Shown: one piece after another, positions 44,738-52,988 of the stretch
How positions within the stretch are numbered: position 1 is the first letter of the stretch
How the letters are laid out: each line of letters opens with the position of its first letter
From: Arthrobacter silvisoli
GTDB taxonomy: Bacteria > Actinomycetota > Actinomycetes > Actinomycetales > Micrococcaceae
Length of the DNA: 54,865 bases
Direction: 5' to 3'
NCBI RefSeq assembly: GCF_003369445.1
Contig: NZ_QRCU01000024.1
Coordinates: 1-54,865, forward strand
Position numbers and translations under genes: made by a program
The notes under the pieces: generated by a model
Databases searched by the model: none
Told to the model about the DNA's origin: nothing
What the model saw: the letters and a program-made list of their open reading frames with translations, nothing else

Positions 44738-46423
44738 GTGACTACTGAAAACACCTCACCGGAACGTTCCCGGACCGCGATCGACGCCGTGGCTGACGCC
44801 TACACCGAAACGTACCTGGCGTTGAACCCGAGCCTGGCCACCACCCTCGGCATCCCGGGTCACGAAAGCGAGTACCAGGACTTCTCGCCGGCGGGCGCCG
44901 CAGCCTTTGCCGCAGCCGCGCGCGACACCTTGGACAAGCTCTCCGGCCTGGAACCAGCCGACGACTCCGACGTGACCACCCTTGACGCCATGCGGGAGCG
45001 CCTGGGCCTGCAACTTGAGTTCCACGCCTCGGGCTGGGACGCGGCGGAACTGAACAACATCGCCTCCCCCGCCCAGGACATCCGCGCCGTTTTCGACCTG
45101 ATGCCCACAGCCACCGGGCAGGACTGGGAGCACATCGCCGGCCGCGCCGCCAACGTTCCCGGGGCTATCGAGGGCTACATCGCCTCCCTGCGCTCTGCCA
45201 AGGACGCCGGAAGGGTGGCGGCCGCCCGCCAAGTGCGGACAGTGATCGAACAGACCAGCAAGTACGCCGCCGAAGACGGCTTCTTTGCCAAGCTCGCCGC
45301 GGACGCGGCGATCGACGGCAAGCCGTTGCCTGCGGACCTGCAGGAGAAGCTCGACGCCGGTGCCGCCGTCGCGCGTTCGGCCTATGCGGGACTTGCTGCG
45401 TTCCTCGAAGCGGAACTGCTGCCACTCGCCCCCGACAAAGACGCGGTGGGCCGCGAACGCTACGCCCTGGCTTCCCGTACCTTCCTGGGCGCCACAGTGG
45501 ATCTTGAGGAAACGTACGCGTGGGGGGTCCAGGAACTGCAGCGCATCATCGCCGAGCAGGAGCGCGTGGCGGAAGAGATCAGGCCCGGCGCCACGATCGA
45601 AGAAGCCAAGGAGATCCTGAACAACGATCCTGCCCGGCAGATCAAGGGCACCGACGCCCTCCAGGCGTGGATGCAGGAGCTGTCCGACCGGGCCGTGGCC
45701 GACCTCTCCGGCGTCCACTTCGACATCCCGGACGTCATGAAGACCCTGGAGTGCAAGATCGCCCCGACCGACGAGGGCGGCATCTACTACACCGGACCGG
45801 CGGACGATTTCTCCCGCCCCGGACGCATGTGGTGGTCCGTGCCCGCCGGCGAGGACACCTTCACCACCTGGGCGGAAACAACGACGGTCTTCCACGAGGG
45901 TGTGCCAGGCCACCACCTGCAGGTGGCCACTGCCGTCTACCGCCGCGAGCTGCTGAATGACTGGCGCCGCAATATCTGCTGGGTTTCCGGCCACGGCGAA
46001 GGCTGGGCCCTGTACGCCGAGAAGCTCATGCTCGAGCTGGGCTACCTGAAGGATCCGGGCGACCACATGGGCATGCTGGACATGCAGCGGATGCGCGCCG
46101 CCCGCGTGGTCTTCGACATCGGCGTGCACCTTGAGCTGGAGGTCCCCGAGGCCTGGGGCAGCGGCACGTGGACGCCGGAGAAGGGCTACGACTTCCTCCG
46201 TGCCAACCTGCCCATCAGCGAAGGCCAGCTCAAGTTCGAGTTCACCCGCTACCTCGGCTGGCCGGGCCAGGCCCCCTCCTACAAGGTGGGCCAGCGGCTC
46301 TGGGAGGAGATCCGCGCCGAGCTGGAAAAACGCGAGGGCTTCGAGCTCAAGGCCTTCCACACTGACGCCCTGAACATCGGATCCGTGGGCCTCGACACCC
46401 TCCGCCGGGCGCTGCTCGGCTGA
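44738..46423 (+). CDS. DUF885 family protein, putative metallopeptidase
   Basis: 561 residues, mostly helical. The motif HEGVPGHHLQ (about 388-397) is the HExxPGHxxQ form of a zinc-peptidase-like site, and SGHGEGWALYAEKLMLELG (about 415-433) supplies the third ligand and Glu. DUF885 is distantly related to M3/M32-type helical peptidases; the activity is poorly studied. No signal peptide, so cytoplasmic. GTG 44738 is probably leaderless (see 44726-44731). Confidence 0.85.
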   Translation: MTTENTSPERSRTAIDAVADAYTETYLALNPSLATTLGIPGHESEYQDFSPAGAAAFAAAARDTLDKLSGLEPADDSDVTTLDAMRERLGLQLEFHASGWDAAELNNIASPAQDIRAVFDLMPTATGQDWEHIAGRAANVPGAIEGYIASLRSAKDAGRVAAARQVRTVIEQTSKYAAEDGFFAKLAADAAIDGKPLPADLQEKLDAGAAVARSAYAGLAAFLEAELLPLAPDKDAVGRERYALASRTFLGATVDLEETYAWGVQELQRIIAEQERVAEEIRPGATIEEAKEILNNDPARQIKGTDALQAWMQELSDRAVADLSGVHFDIPDVMKTLECKIAPTDEGGIYYTGPADDFSRPGRMWWSVPAGEDTFTTWAETTTVFHEGVPGHHLQVATAVYRRELLNDWRRNICWVSGHGEGWALYAEKLMLELGYLKDPGDHMGMLDMQRMRAARVVFDIGVHLELEVPEAWGSGTWTPEKGYDFLRANLPISEGQLKFEFTRYLGWPGQAPSYKVGQRLWEEIRAELEKREGFELKAFHTDALNIGSVGLDTLRRALLG

Positions 46424-46469
46424 GACATTTGCCACAGCAAGTGGTGGAATAACGTGAGACTTCATTGAT

Positions 46470-46516
46470 GTGGCGGCCATCGCTGGTATCCCAGTGGCGG
46501 CCGCCACTTCATCTTT
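46470..46516 (+). terminator. terminator after the DUF885 gene
   Basis: GTGGCGGCC (46470-46478) pairs with GGCCGCCAC (46499-46507); CTGG/CCAG extend the inner stem with wobble pairs. The T-rich TTCATCTTT follows. It lies in the 153-bp gap and separates the DUF885 gene from the symporter promoter. Confidence 0.65.
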
Positions 46517-46564
46517 GCCGTCATATTTCTCAACGTCCACTCGCTCTGGTATTCCAATTCCTCC

Positions 46565-46570
46565 TAGCTT
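46565..46570 (+). promoter_or_regulatory. -10 box of the symporter gene, leaderless type
   Basis: TAGCTT is followed by 6 nt and the GTG start at 46577. No ribosome-binding site is visible. Confidence 0.5.
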
Positions 46571-46576
46571 GTTCGG

Positions 46577-48010
46577 GTGAGCAAAACATCCAACCTTTCG
46601 ACCGCCCCCGGGAAGACCGCGTCCACGTTCCCCAAGTGGGCCACGTCCTTCGGCGTGCAGATCATCGCCGCCCTCATCGTCGGCCTGGCCCTCGGCCTCA
46701 TCGCCAAGTACACCGGCAGCACCAAGACCGCTCCCAACGGCCTCGGCGCAACCCTGCAGACCATCGGCTCGAGCTATGTCTCGCTGCTGCAGACCGCCGT
46801 CGTCCCGCTGATCTTCACCGCCGTCGTCAGCTCGATCGCCAACCTCCGCCAGGTCTCCAACGCCGCAAAGCTCGCCTGGAACACCCTGCTGTGGTTCGCC
46901 ATCACCTCCCTGATCGCGGTGCTGATCGGCATCGGGCTGGGCGTTCTCTTCCAGCCGGGCACGGGAACCGGCATCAACAGCCAGGGCGAAGCCCCCGGCA
47001 AGGTCGGCAGCTGGTGGGCCTTCCTCACCGGCCTGTTCCCGAAAAACTTCCTGGGCCTCGGCGCAAGCACCACCATCGCCGATGACGCCGTGACCACCGC
47101 GGTGAACTTCAACGTGCTGCAGATCCTGGTGATCGCGATCGCCGTCGGCGTGGCCGCCCTCAAGGTGGGCAAGCAGGCCGAACCCTTCCTGACCTTCAAC
47201 GCCTCCGCTCTCGCCGTGATCCAGAAGGTCCTCTGGTGGATCATCCGGATCGCCCCGCTGGGCACCATCGGCCTGATCGGCAACGCCGTGGCCATCTACG
47301 GCTGGGACACCATCGGTTCCCTGGGCAAGTTCACGGTGGCCATCTACGTCGGCCTGGCGCTGGTGCTGTTCGCGGTCTACCCCGTCCTGGTCCGCAGCCA
47401 CGGCCTGTCCGTGAAGCAGTACTTCTCCGGCGTGTGGCCGGCCGTGCAGCTGGCTTTCGTCTCCCGTTCCTCGATCGGCACCCTGCCGCTCACGCAGCGT
47501 GTCACCGAACGGAACCTCGGAGTGCCGAGCGGCTACGCCTCCTTCGCCGTGCCGCTGGGCGCCACCACCAAGATGGACGGCTGCGCCGCGATCTATCCGG
47601 CCATCGCCGCGATCTTCGTAGCCCAGTTCTTCGGCATCAACCTGGACTTCAGCCAGTACCTGCTCATCGCCCTCGTTTCGGTGCTGGGCTCGGCCGCCAC
47701 GGCGGGCACCACCGGCGCCGTGGTGATGCTGACCCTGACGCTGTCCACCCTCGGCCTGCCGCTGGCCGGCGTCGGGCTGCTGCTGTCGATCGATCCGATC
47801 CTGGACATGGGCCGCACCGCGGTCAACGTCGCAGGACAGGCCCTCGTGCCCACCATCGTGGCCAGGCGCCAGGGCATCCTGGACGAGGAACTGTACAACG
47901 CACCGCGCCACGGCACCGCGTTCGCGGACGAGGCCGACGCTGCTGAGTCCACGGCCCCCGGGTCCGCAACCCCTGCAGCGGACCGCGAGCTCGCCGGCGC
48001 CGCATCCTAG
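46577..48010 (+). CDS. dicarboxylate/amino acid:cation symporter (DAACS family)
   Basis: 477 residues, glutamate/C4-dicarboxylate transporter fold (GltP/DctA/GltPh family). Imports acidic amino acids or C4-dicarboxylates with Na or H. Diagnostic elements are the Ser-rich hairpin RSSIGTLPLT, PLGATTKMDGCAAIYPA (NMDGT-type motif), GTTGAVVMLTLTLSTLGLPLAG and the substrate-binding helix DMGRTAVNVAGQALVPTI. The C-terminal tail is Ala/Pro-rich and disordered. Substrate class certain, exact substrate not. Closed by a strong hairpin at 48049-48082. Confidence 0.93.
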   Translation: MSKTSNLSTAPGKTASTFPKWATSFGVQIIAALIVGLALGLIAKYTGSTKTAPNGLGATLQTIGSSYVSLLQTAVVPLIFTAVVSSIANLRQVSNAAKLAWNTLLWFAITSLIAVLIGIGLGVLFQPGTGTGINSQGEAPGKVGSWWAFLTGLFPKNFLGLGASTTIADDAVTTAVNFNVLQILVIAIAVGVAALKVGKQAEPFLTFNASALAVIQKVLWWIIRIAPLGTIGLIGNAVAIYGWDTIGSLGKFTVAIYVGLALVLFAVYPVLVRSHGLSVKQYFSGVWPAVQLAFVSRSSIGTLPLTQRVTERNLGVPSGYASFAVPLGATTKMDGCAAIYPAIAAIFVAQFFGINLDFSQYLLIALVSVLGSAATAGTTGAVVMLTLTLSTLGLPLAGVGLLLSIDPILDMGRTAVNVAGQALVPTIVARRQGILDEELYNAPRHGTAFADEADAAESTAPGSATPAADRELAGAAS

Positions 48011-48048
48011 GCGCGCCCCAGGGCATGCCGCCAGGGCACGCACCCACC

Positions 48049-48082
48049 GGATGAATCCCGGGGAATTCCCCGGGATTCGTCC
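48049..48082. terminator. hairpin after the symporter gene
   Basis: Fifteen-base arms (48049-48063 and 48068-48082), paired throughout with one G-T wobble, enclose AATT; core CCCGGGG/CCCCGGG. GTTT follows on the plus strand. Located between the symporter and the ybjQ-like gene. Confidence 0.75.
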
Positions 48083-48101
48083 GTTTAAGCAGGCTCCCCG
48101 G

Positions 48102-48107
48102 TAGGCT
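48102..48107 (+). promoter_or_regulatory. -10 box of the ybjQ-like gene, leaderless type
   Basis: TAGGCT, then 6 nt, then ATG 48114. No ribosome-binding site. Confidence 0.5.
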
Positions 48108-48113
48108 CGGCGC

Positions 48114-48521
48114 ATGCTGATTGTCACCTCCAACGAAATCCCCGGCCACCGCATCGACGCCGTGTTCGGCGAGGTCATGGGCCTCACTGTCCGGTCGCGC
48201 GACATCGGTTCGCAGATGCTTGCCGGATTCCGCTCCCTGGGCGGCGGCGAGCTTCCCGAAATGACCAAGGCCCTCTATGAAAGCCGGCAGGACGTCATGG
48301 CCCGCATGGTCAATGAGGCACAGCAACGCGGCGCCAACGCCATCGTGGCCATGCGCTTCGACACTTCGGAAATGGGCACCAACTGGACCGAGGTGTGCGC
48401 TTACGGCACCGCCGTCTTCGCCATCCCGCTCAAAGAAGACGAACCCGGGGCAACCGGCCAGTCGATCTACCTGAGCAACACGGCCGGGCAGCAGGCAGGA
48501 CCACAGCCGACGGCGCCCTGA
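48114..48521 (+). CDS. YbjQ/UPF0145 family protein
   Basis: 135 residues. The family of heavy-metal-binding-like YbjQ proteins is recognised from MLIVTSNEIPGHRIDAVFGEVMGLTVRSRDIG at the N terminus (cited in part), the helix REDVMARM-like stretch SRQDVMARMVNEAQQRGANAIVAMRFDTS, and the terminal beta strand EVCAYGTAVF. It forms pentamers in solved structures; biological role unknown. ATG 48114 appears leaderless. Confidence 0.88.
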   Translation: MLIVTSNEIPGHRIDAVFGEVMGLTVRSRDIGSQMLAGFRSLGGGELPEMTKALYESRQDVMARMVNEAQQRGANAIVAMRFDTSEMGTNWTEVCAYGTAVFAIPLKEDEPGATGQSIYLSNTAGQQAGPQPTAP

Positions 48522-48541
48522 TGCCCGCCTGGAACTTTAAC

Positions 48542-48578
48542 TTGCGCAGAGTGCAAAAATGCACTTAGTGTAAATATG
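48542..48578 (+). promoter_or_regulatory. autoregulated promoter and operator of the TetR-MMPL pair
   Basis: TTGCGC (48542-48547) and TAGTGT (48566-48571) are 18 bp apart, with 6 nt to the GTG start. A perfect 16-bp palindrome AGTGCAAAAATGCACT (48550-48565) fills the spacer between the two boxes. A repressor bound there would block RNA polymerase, the classic TetR arrangement. The mRNA would be leaderless. Confidence 0.65.
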
Positions 48579-49213
48579 TGCCTGTAACCGCCCCCGCCAA
48601 CACAGCGTCCCGCCGTGAACTGAACAAGGTCGCCACCCGCCGCGCGATCGCCGACGCCGCACTGGCGCTGCTGCGCAGCAAGGGCGCGGGCAACTTCACC
48701 GTGGAAGACATCGCCGCCGAGGCGGGAGTGTCCCGGCGGACGTTCTTCAACTACTTCACCGGCGTCGACGCCGCACTGGCGTCCCTGGCCGACCGCTTCC
48801 TCGACAACGTCCTGGAGCAGTTCAGGCTCCGCCCTGCGGATGAACCGGTCCTGGAATCCGCCCGGGCCGCCCTGATGGAACTGGCCGACCCGATGACCGC
48901 GGCTCCGATCGCCGAGCTCTTCAGCCTCACGAACTCCAGCCAAGGGCTGGGACGCTGCGAGCTCGAGGCCTGGGAGCACTGCACCGAACAGATCATCGCC
49001 GCCGCGCGCGAACGCCTCGGCGAAGCCGCGGACGAACTCCACCTGCGCGCCATGGCCGGCTCGATCATCGCCTGCGGCAAGGCCGCGATGGGCGTCTGGT
49101 TCGAAGAACGCGGCGCCGACCTTTCCCCGGAGTCCCTGGCCGTCTTCCGCCAGCACCTCGTCACCGCCGTGGGCCTGCTGGCCTCCGGCTTCAACGCACC
49201 CGCCACCGCCTGA
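48578..49213 (+). CDS. TetR-family transcriptional regulator
   Basis: 211 residues. The N-terminal helix-turn-helix is FTVEDIAAEAGVSRRTFFNYF (about 40-60, one residue longer than cited motif limits allow in full), standard TetR. The C-terminal ligand domain is helical and not assignable. Likely represses itself and the MMPL exporter gene 54 bp downstream, through the palindrome at 48550-48565. The GTG start (MPVTAPA) is chosen from the leaderless promoter; an ATG two bases upstream is in another frame. Confidence 0.92.
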   Translation: MPVTAPANTASRRELNKVATRRAIADAALALLRSKGAGNFTVEDIAAEAGVSRRTFFNYFTGVDAALASLADRFLDNVLEQFRLRPADEPVLESARAALMELADPMTAAPIAELFSLTNSSQGLGRCELEAWEHCTEQIIAAARERLGEAADELHLRAMAGSIIACGKAAMGVWFEERGADLSPESLAVFRQHLVTAVGLLASGFNAPATA

Positions 49214-49267
49214 CCGCGCGGAACCTACCGCCCACCGCCTGACAACCCAGAACAGATCGGCACCACC

Positions 49268-51826
49268 ATGGCTACTTTGCTCTACCGTCTCGGCAAGTTC
49301 TCCTATCGCCACCGCTGGCTGGTGATCTCCCTGTGGCTGGCCGTCCTGGTGGCCGTCGGCGGTTCCGCCGCGGCCTTCCACGGCACCATGTCCAACAACT
49401 TCCAGATCCCGGGCACCGAGACCCAGCGGATGCTGGACAAGCTCAAGAGGGACCTGCCCGAAGCGTCCGGCGGCTCGGCCGGCATCGTCTTCGAGGCCGG
49501 CAGCGGCGGCTTCGACCAGGCCGGCAAGGATGCGGTCGCGTCCGCCTTGGACAAGCTCAAAGAGCTTCCCACGGTGCAGTCCACCGTCAACCCCTTCGAC
49601 GTGCAGGCCGAACTCGACAAGGCGCCCGCCGCCGTCGAGCAGGGCGAAAAGCAGGCCGCCGCGGGCAACGCCCGACTCGAGCAGGCCCGGGCGCAACTGA
49701 CCGCCGGGGAGGCCCGGCTCAAGACGGCGGAACAGCAGATGGCGGGTGCCGGAATGCCCGCGGCCGCGATCGACGCGCAGCTTGCCCCGCAGAAGGCCGA
49801 GCTCGCCGCCGGGAAGGCAAAGCTCGAGGCCGGCGAGAAGCAGGCGGCCGAGGGTGCGGAAAAGCTCGCGCTGGCGAAGCGGCAGCTTGAGGCGTCCCAA
49901 GGCATGCGCTTCGTGTCCGAAGACGGCAAGGCCGCGATCGCCCAGGTCCAGTTCAAGACCTCCATCAACGCCCTGACCCCCGCCGATCGCCAGCAGGTCC
50001 AGGACGTCGTCCACGGTGTATCCTCCGCCGGCGTGACGGCCCTGGCCAGCAAGGAAATCACCGAGGACGTCTCCCAACTGTTCGGCATCGCCGAGATCGT
50101 CGGCATCGCCGTCGCAGCCCTGGCGCTGATTGTGATGCTCGGGACCCTGATCGCCGCCGGTCTGCCCCTGTTGATGGCCGTTGTGGGTGTCGCGGTTGGC
50201 GTGGGCGGCACCTTCGCGCTGACCGGCGTCATCGACATGAGCTCCATCTCCCCCATGCTCGCCCTCATGCTCGGCCTGGCCGTGGGCATCGACTACTCCC
50301 TCTTCATCGTCAACCGGCACCGGGGCCAGCTGCTCGCCGGGATGGATCCGGAGGAATCCGCGGCCCTCGCCACCGGCACCTCCGGCAACGCGGTGCTGTT
50401 CGCCGGCCTCACGGTGGTCATCGCCCTGGCCGCCCTGGTGGTCCCCGGGCTGCCGTTCCTTGCCGTGATGGGCCTTTCCGCCGCAGCCACGGTGGCTGTC
50501 GCCGTCGTCGTCTCGCTCACCCTGACCCCGGCGATGCTGTCGCTGATCGGCCGCCGCCTGATCTCCAAGCGGGCATGGGCGAAGGCTGCGCGGCACAACG
50601 CGGAACCGGGCCACGAGGCCGCGGACCGGGCCGCCGACGCGGCCAAGAGCAACCGCGGCTGGGGTGCCCTGGTGACCCGGCACCCCGTGTGGTTCCTGCT
50701 CGCCGGGGTCGTGCTGCTCGGCGTCCTGGCGCTGCCGGCCGCCCAGCTGCGGCTGGCGCTGCCCGACGGCGGCTCCGAACCAGTCGACTCGCAGGCCTTC
50801 AAGGCCTACGACCTCACCCGCAAGAGCTTCGGCGAAGGCGTCACCGGACCGATCGTCGTCGTCGGCGAACTCCCCGGAGGCCTCAGCGACGCTGCCGCGG
50901 TCAACAAACAGCTTGACGTCGCCGCGGAGCTGCGCAGCGTAGACAAGGTGGTGGCCGCCGCGCCGGTTGCCCTGAGCCCTGCCACGGGAAGCGATGGCCA
51001 CCGCACAGCGGTGTTCCAAGTGATCCCGCAGGACGGACCGGCCAGCGAGAGCACCGTCCAGGTGGTCTCCGAACTCCGGGCCAAGGGCAGCGATATCAAG
51101 GCCGACACCGGCGTCACCATCGGCCTGACCGGCCAGACGGCCGGCAACGTGGACGTCTCCGGCAAACTCGGCGCGGCCTTGCCGCCCTACCTGGCAATCG
51201 TCGTCGGCCTGTCCGTGATCCTGCTGCTGCTGGTGTTCCGTTCGCTGGTGGTCCCGCTGCTGGCCACCGGCGGATTCCTGCTCTCGCTCGCCGCGGCGTT
51301 CGGCGCCGTAGTGGCCGTGTACCAGTGGGGCTGGCTGGGACCCGTGTTCGACGTGGCCAACCCGGGCGCGGTGCTGAGCTTCCTGCCGATCATCCTCATC
51401 GGCGTCCTGTTCGGCCTGGCGATGGACTACCAGGTCTTCATCACCTCGGGCATGCGGGAATCGTTCATGCACGGCGAGAGTGCCAGGCCGGCCGTACGCA
51501 GCGGTTTCAGCCATGCCGCCGCCGTGGTCACCGCCGCCGCGATCATCATGGTCAGCGTGTTCGCGGGCTTCATCTTCTCCCACCTGACCATGGTGCGGCC
51601 GCTCGGATTCGCGATGGCGTTCGGTGTACTGGTGGACGCGTTCGTGGTCCGCATGACGATCCTGCCCGCCGCCATGTACCTGCTGGGCGGGAAGGCCTGG
51701 TGGCTGCCGCGCTGGCTGGACCGCGTCCTGCCGGACGTCGACGTCGAAGGTGCCTCGCTCGAGCGGACCGGTGCCCGGGTGAGCGCCGCGGACGACGCCG
51801 GGGAAGCGAAGGAACCGGTGGCCTGA
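49268..51826 (+). CDS. MMPL-family (RND) transporter with coiled-coil outer loop
   Basis: 852 residues. Two RND halves, each with the conserved transmembrane Asp-Tyr: VGIDYSLF near 345 and AMDYQVF near 720. After TM1 the outer loop has an Ala/Glu/Lys/Gln-rich segment (about 115-215) of repeating LEQARAQLTAG-, LKTAEQQ- and KLEAGEKQA-type heptads, a probable coiled coil of about 100 residues that reaches into the wall. Exports lipids, siderophores or drugs in related systems. Paired with the upstream TetR regulator, which probably senses its substrate. No clear ribosome-binding site before ATG 49268. Confidence 0.92.
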   Translation: MATLLYRLGKFSYRHRWLVISLWLAVLVAVGGSAAAFHGTMSNNFQIPGTETQRMLDKLKRDLPEASGGSAGIVFEAGSGGFDQAGKDAVASALDKLKELPTVQSTVNPFDVQAELDKAPAAVEQGEKQAAAGNARLEQARAQLTAGEARLKTAEQQMAGAGMPAAAIDAQLAPQKAELAAGKAKLEAGEKQAAEGAEKLALAKRQLEASQGMRFVSEDGKAAIAQVQFKTSINALTPADRQQVQDVVHGVSSAGVTALASKEITEDVSQLFGIAEIVGIAVAALALIVMLGTLIAAGLPLLMAVVGVAVGVGGTFALTGVIDMSSISPMLALMLGLAVGIDYSLFIVNRHRGQLLAGMDPEESAALATGTSGNAVLFAGLTVVIALAALVVPGLPFLAVMGLSAAATVAVAVVVSLTLTPAMLSLIGRRLISKRAWAKAARHNAEPGHEAADRAADAAKSNRGWGALVTRHPVWFLLAGVVLLGVLALPAAQLRLALPDGGSEPVDSQAFKAYDLTRKSFGEGVTGPIVVVGELPGGLSDAAAVNKQLDVAAELRSVDKVVAAAPVALSPATGSDGHRTAVFQVIPQDGPASESTVQVVSELRAKGSDIKADTGVTIGLTGQTAGNVDVSGKLGAALPPYLAIVVGLSVILLLLVFRSLVVPLLATGGFLLSLAAAFGAVVAVYQWGWLGPVFDVANPGAVLSFLPIILIGVLFGLAMDYQVFITSGMRESFMHGESARPAVRSGFSHAAAVVTAAAIIMVSVFAGFIFSHLTMVRPLGFAMAFGVLVDAFVVRMTILPAAMYLLGGKAWWLPRWLDRVLPDVDVEGASLERTGARVSAADDAGEAKEPVA

Positions 51827-51924
51827 GCGGCGCTGCTGCCTGACCTGGCCCGGCCCACGCGGCCCTCGACGCGCCGCCGGATCAGGAGGAGGATTAAAGG
51901 GCAGTCACCAGAAGGAGGCCTGTG

Positions 51925-52107
51925 ATGTGCTACGGGTACAGCAAGGATTTCCGTTGGGACACCAAGAAAGATGCCTCACGGGAAACCGAGGAGCACAAGG
52001 AACCACACGTTGACGCGAAGGGCACGTTCTGGGCCTTCCCGCGCCGGCGCCGCGATTTCACCACCCCGCGGGAACCGGTCATCGATCGCACGCGCGAGAG
52101 GGTTTAG
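51925..52107 (+). CDS. small hypothetical protein, 60 residues
   Basis: Starts MCYGYSKDFRWDTKKDASRE. Highly charged, with an aromatic N terminus, a GTFWAFPRRRRDF motif in the middle and no membrane segment. Supported as real by a near-perfect AGGAGG (51913-51918) 6 nt before ATG 51925; a GTG at 51922 is too close to that site. A 13-bp hairpin (52115-52151) follows its stop. I do not recognise the family. Confidence 0.75.
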   Translation: MCYGYSKDFRWDTKKDASRETEEHKEPHVDAKGTFWAFPRRRRDFTTPREPVIDRTRERV

Positions 52108-52114
52108 CCCCTGA

Positions 52115-52151
52115 AATGGAAGGAACGTCCCCACCGGGCGTTCCTTCCATT
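52115..52151 (+). terminator. hairpin after the small gene
   Basis: AATGGAAGGAACG (52115-52127) pairs perfectly with CGTTCCTTCCATT (52139-52151), loop 11 nt. Begins 7 nt after the stop codon. Confidence 0.7.
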
Positions 52152-52201
52152 CGTTTCGCTGGTCGTTTCCGCTGGCGCATCCGCCGCGGCCCGGCAGCGG
52201 A

Positions 52202-52207
52202 TAACCT
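52202..52207 (+). promoter_or_regulatory. -10 box of maf, leaderless type
   Basis: TAACCT, then 7 nt, then the GTG start at 52215. No ribosome-binding site. Confidence 0.45.
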
Positions 52208-52214
52208 TGAACGC

Positions 52215-52886
52215 GTGACCCGACTTATCCTGGCCTCCCAGTCCCCCGCCCGCACCAAGCTCCTCACCGAGGCCGGCATCCGGCACGAAGTCCTCGTCTC
52301 CGACGTCGACGAGGAAGCAATCCAGGCGCACTACGGGGTCACCGACCCGCACGACACCGCCCTGCTGCTCGCCCGTGCCAAGGCCGAAGCGGTCGCGGCA
52401 CTGCCCGAAGCCGAAGGCGCCTTGGTGATCGGCTGCGATTCGGTCTTCGAGTTCGACGGCGAAGCGCACGGCAAGCCGTACACCGCCGAGGTCGCCAGGG
52501 AGCGGATGCTGCGGATGAGCGGCTCCTCCGGCGTGCTGCACACAGGGCACTGGCTGGTGGACTGCCGGGACACGGCCGCCGACGTCGAGGACGGGGAACG
52601 CGCCGACGGTACCGGGGCGACCCTCGGCGCCGTTTCCAGCGCCGAAGTGCATTTCACGCCGATGAGCGAGGCGGAGGTGGACGCCTACATCGCCACGGGC
52701 GAGCCGCTGCACTGCGCCGGCTCCTTCACCATCGACGGACTGGGCGGGGCGTTCATCCGCAAGGTCGACGGCGACCCGCACGCCGTCGTCGGGCTGTCCG
52801 TCTCCACGCTGCGCGAGCTGCTTGGCCAGGCACAGGTGCGCATCACTGAGCTGTGGGCAAGCGACGGGGACTGCGCCGTTTTGTAG
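52215..52886 (+). CDS. maf: Maf-family nucleotide pyrophosphatase
   Basis: 223 residues. Hydrolyses non-canonical or modified nucleoside triphosphates (dTTP/UTP or m7GTP/CTP types) and is linked to septum inhibition in B. subtilis. Motifs: LILASQSPARTKLL (phosphate-binding SxSPR form, with Ala-Arg), ALVIGCDSVFEFDGEAHGKP (catalytic Asp) and the C-terminal FTIDGLGGAFIRKVDGD. An extra Asp/Glu/Gly-rich loop lies between. GTG 52215 has no ribosome-binding site. Its stop codon lies inside the carboxylase operator copy at 52880-52898. Placed between accE and accA3 as in M. tuberculosis. Confidence 0.92.
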   Translation: MTRLILASQSPARTKLLTEAGIRHEVLVSDVDEEAIQAHYGVTDPHDTALLLARAKAEAVAALPEAEGALVIGCDSVFEFDGEAHGKPYTAEVARERMLRMSGSSGVLHTGHWLVDCRDTAADVEDGERADGTGATLGAVSSAEVHFTPMSEAEVDAYIATGEPLHCAGSFTIDGLGGAFIRKVDGDPHAVVGLSVSTLRELLGQAQVRITELWASDGDCAVL

Positions 52887-52898
52887 TAAACCTACAAA
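52880..52898. promoter_or_regulatory. candidate carboxylase operator, copy 2
   Basis: TTTGTAG-TAAAC-CTACAAA, a perfect 7-bp-arm inverted repeat with 5-nt spacer. It overlaps the maf stop codon and lies 91 bp upstream of the accA3 start and 60 bp upstream of TAGTCT (52959-52964), a candidate -10. Shares TGTAG-N5-CTACA with the site before the carboxyltransferase gene. Confidence 0.6.
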
Positions 52899-52988
52899 GA
52901 GGAGGCGCCGCACGCACGGATTCCCCCATCAACATGGGCGGAACCCTCACAATCACGCTAGTCTCCTTTGAGGACAGAAGGAGTCAAG

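Noticed and set aside
44756..48268. 1170-residue minus-strand reading frame
   Set aside because: Spans three well-supported plus-strand genes in antisense; low-complexity product.
48467..51583. 1038-residue minus-strand reading frame
   Set aside because: Antisense shadow of the TetR and MMPL genes.
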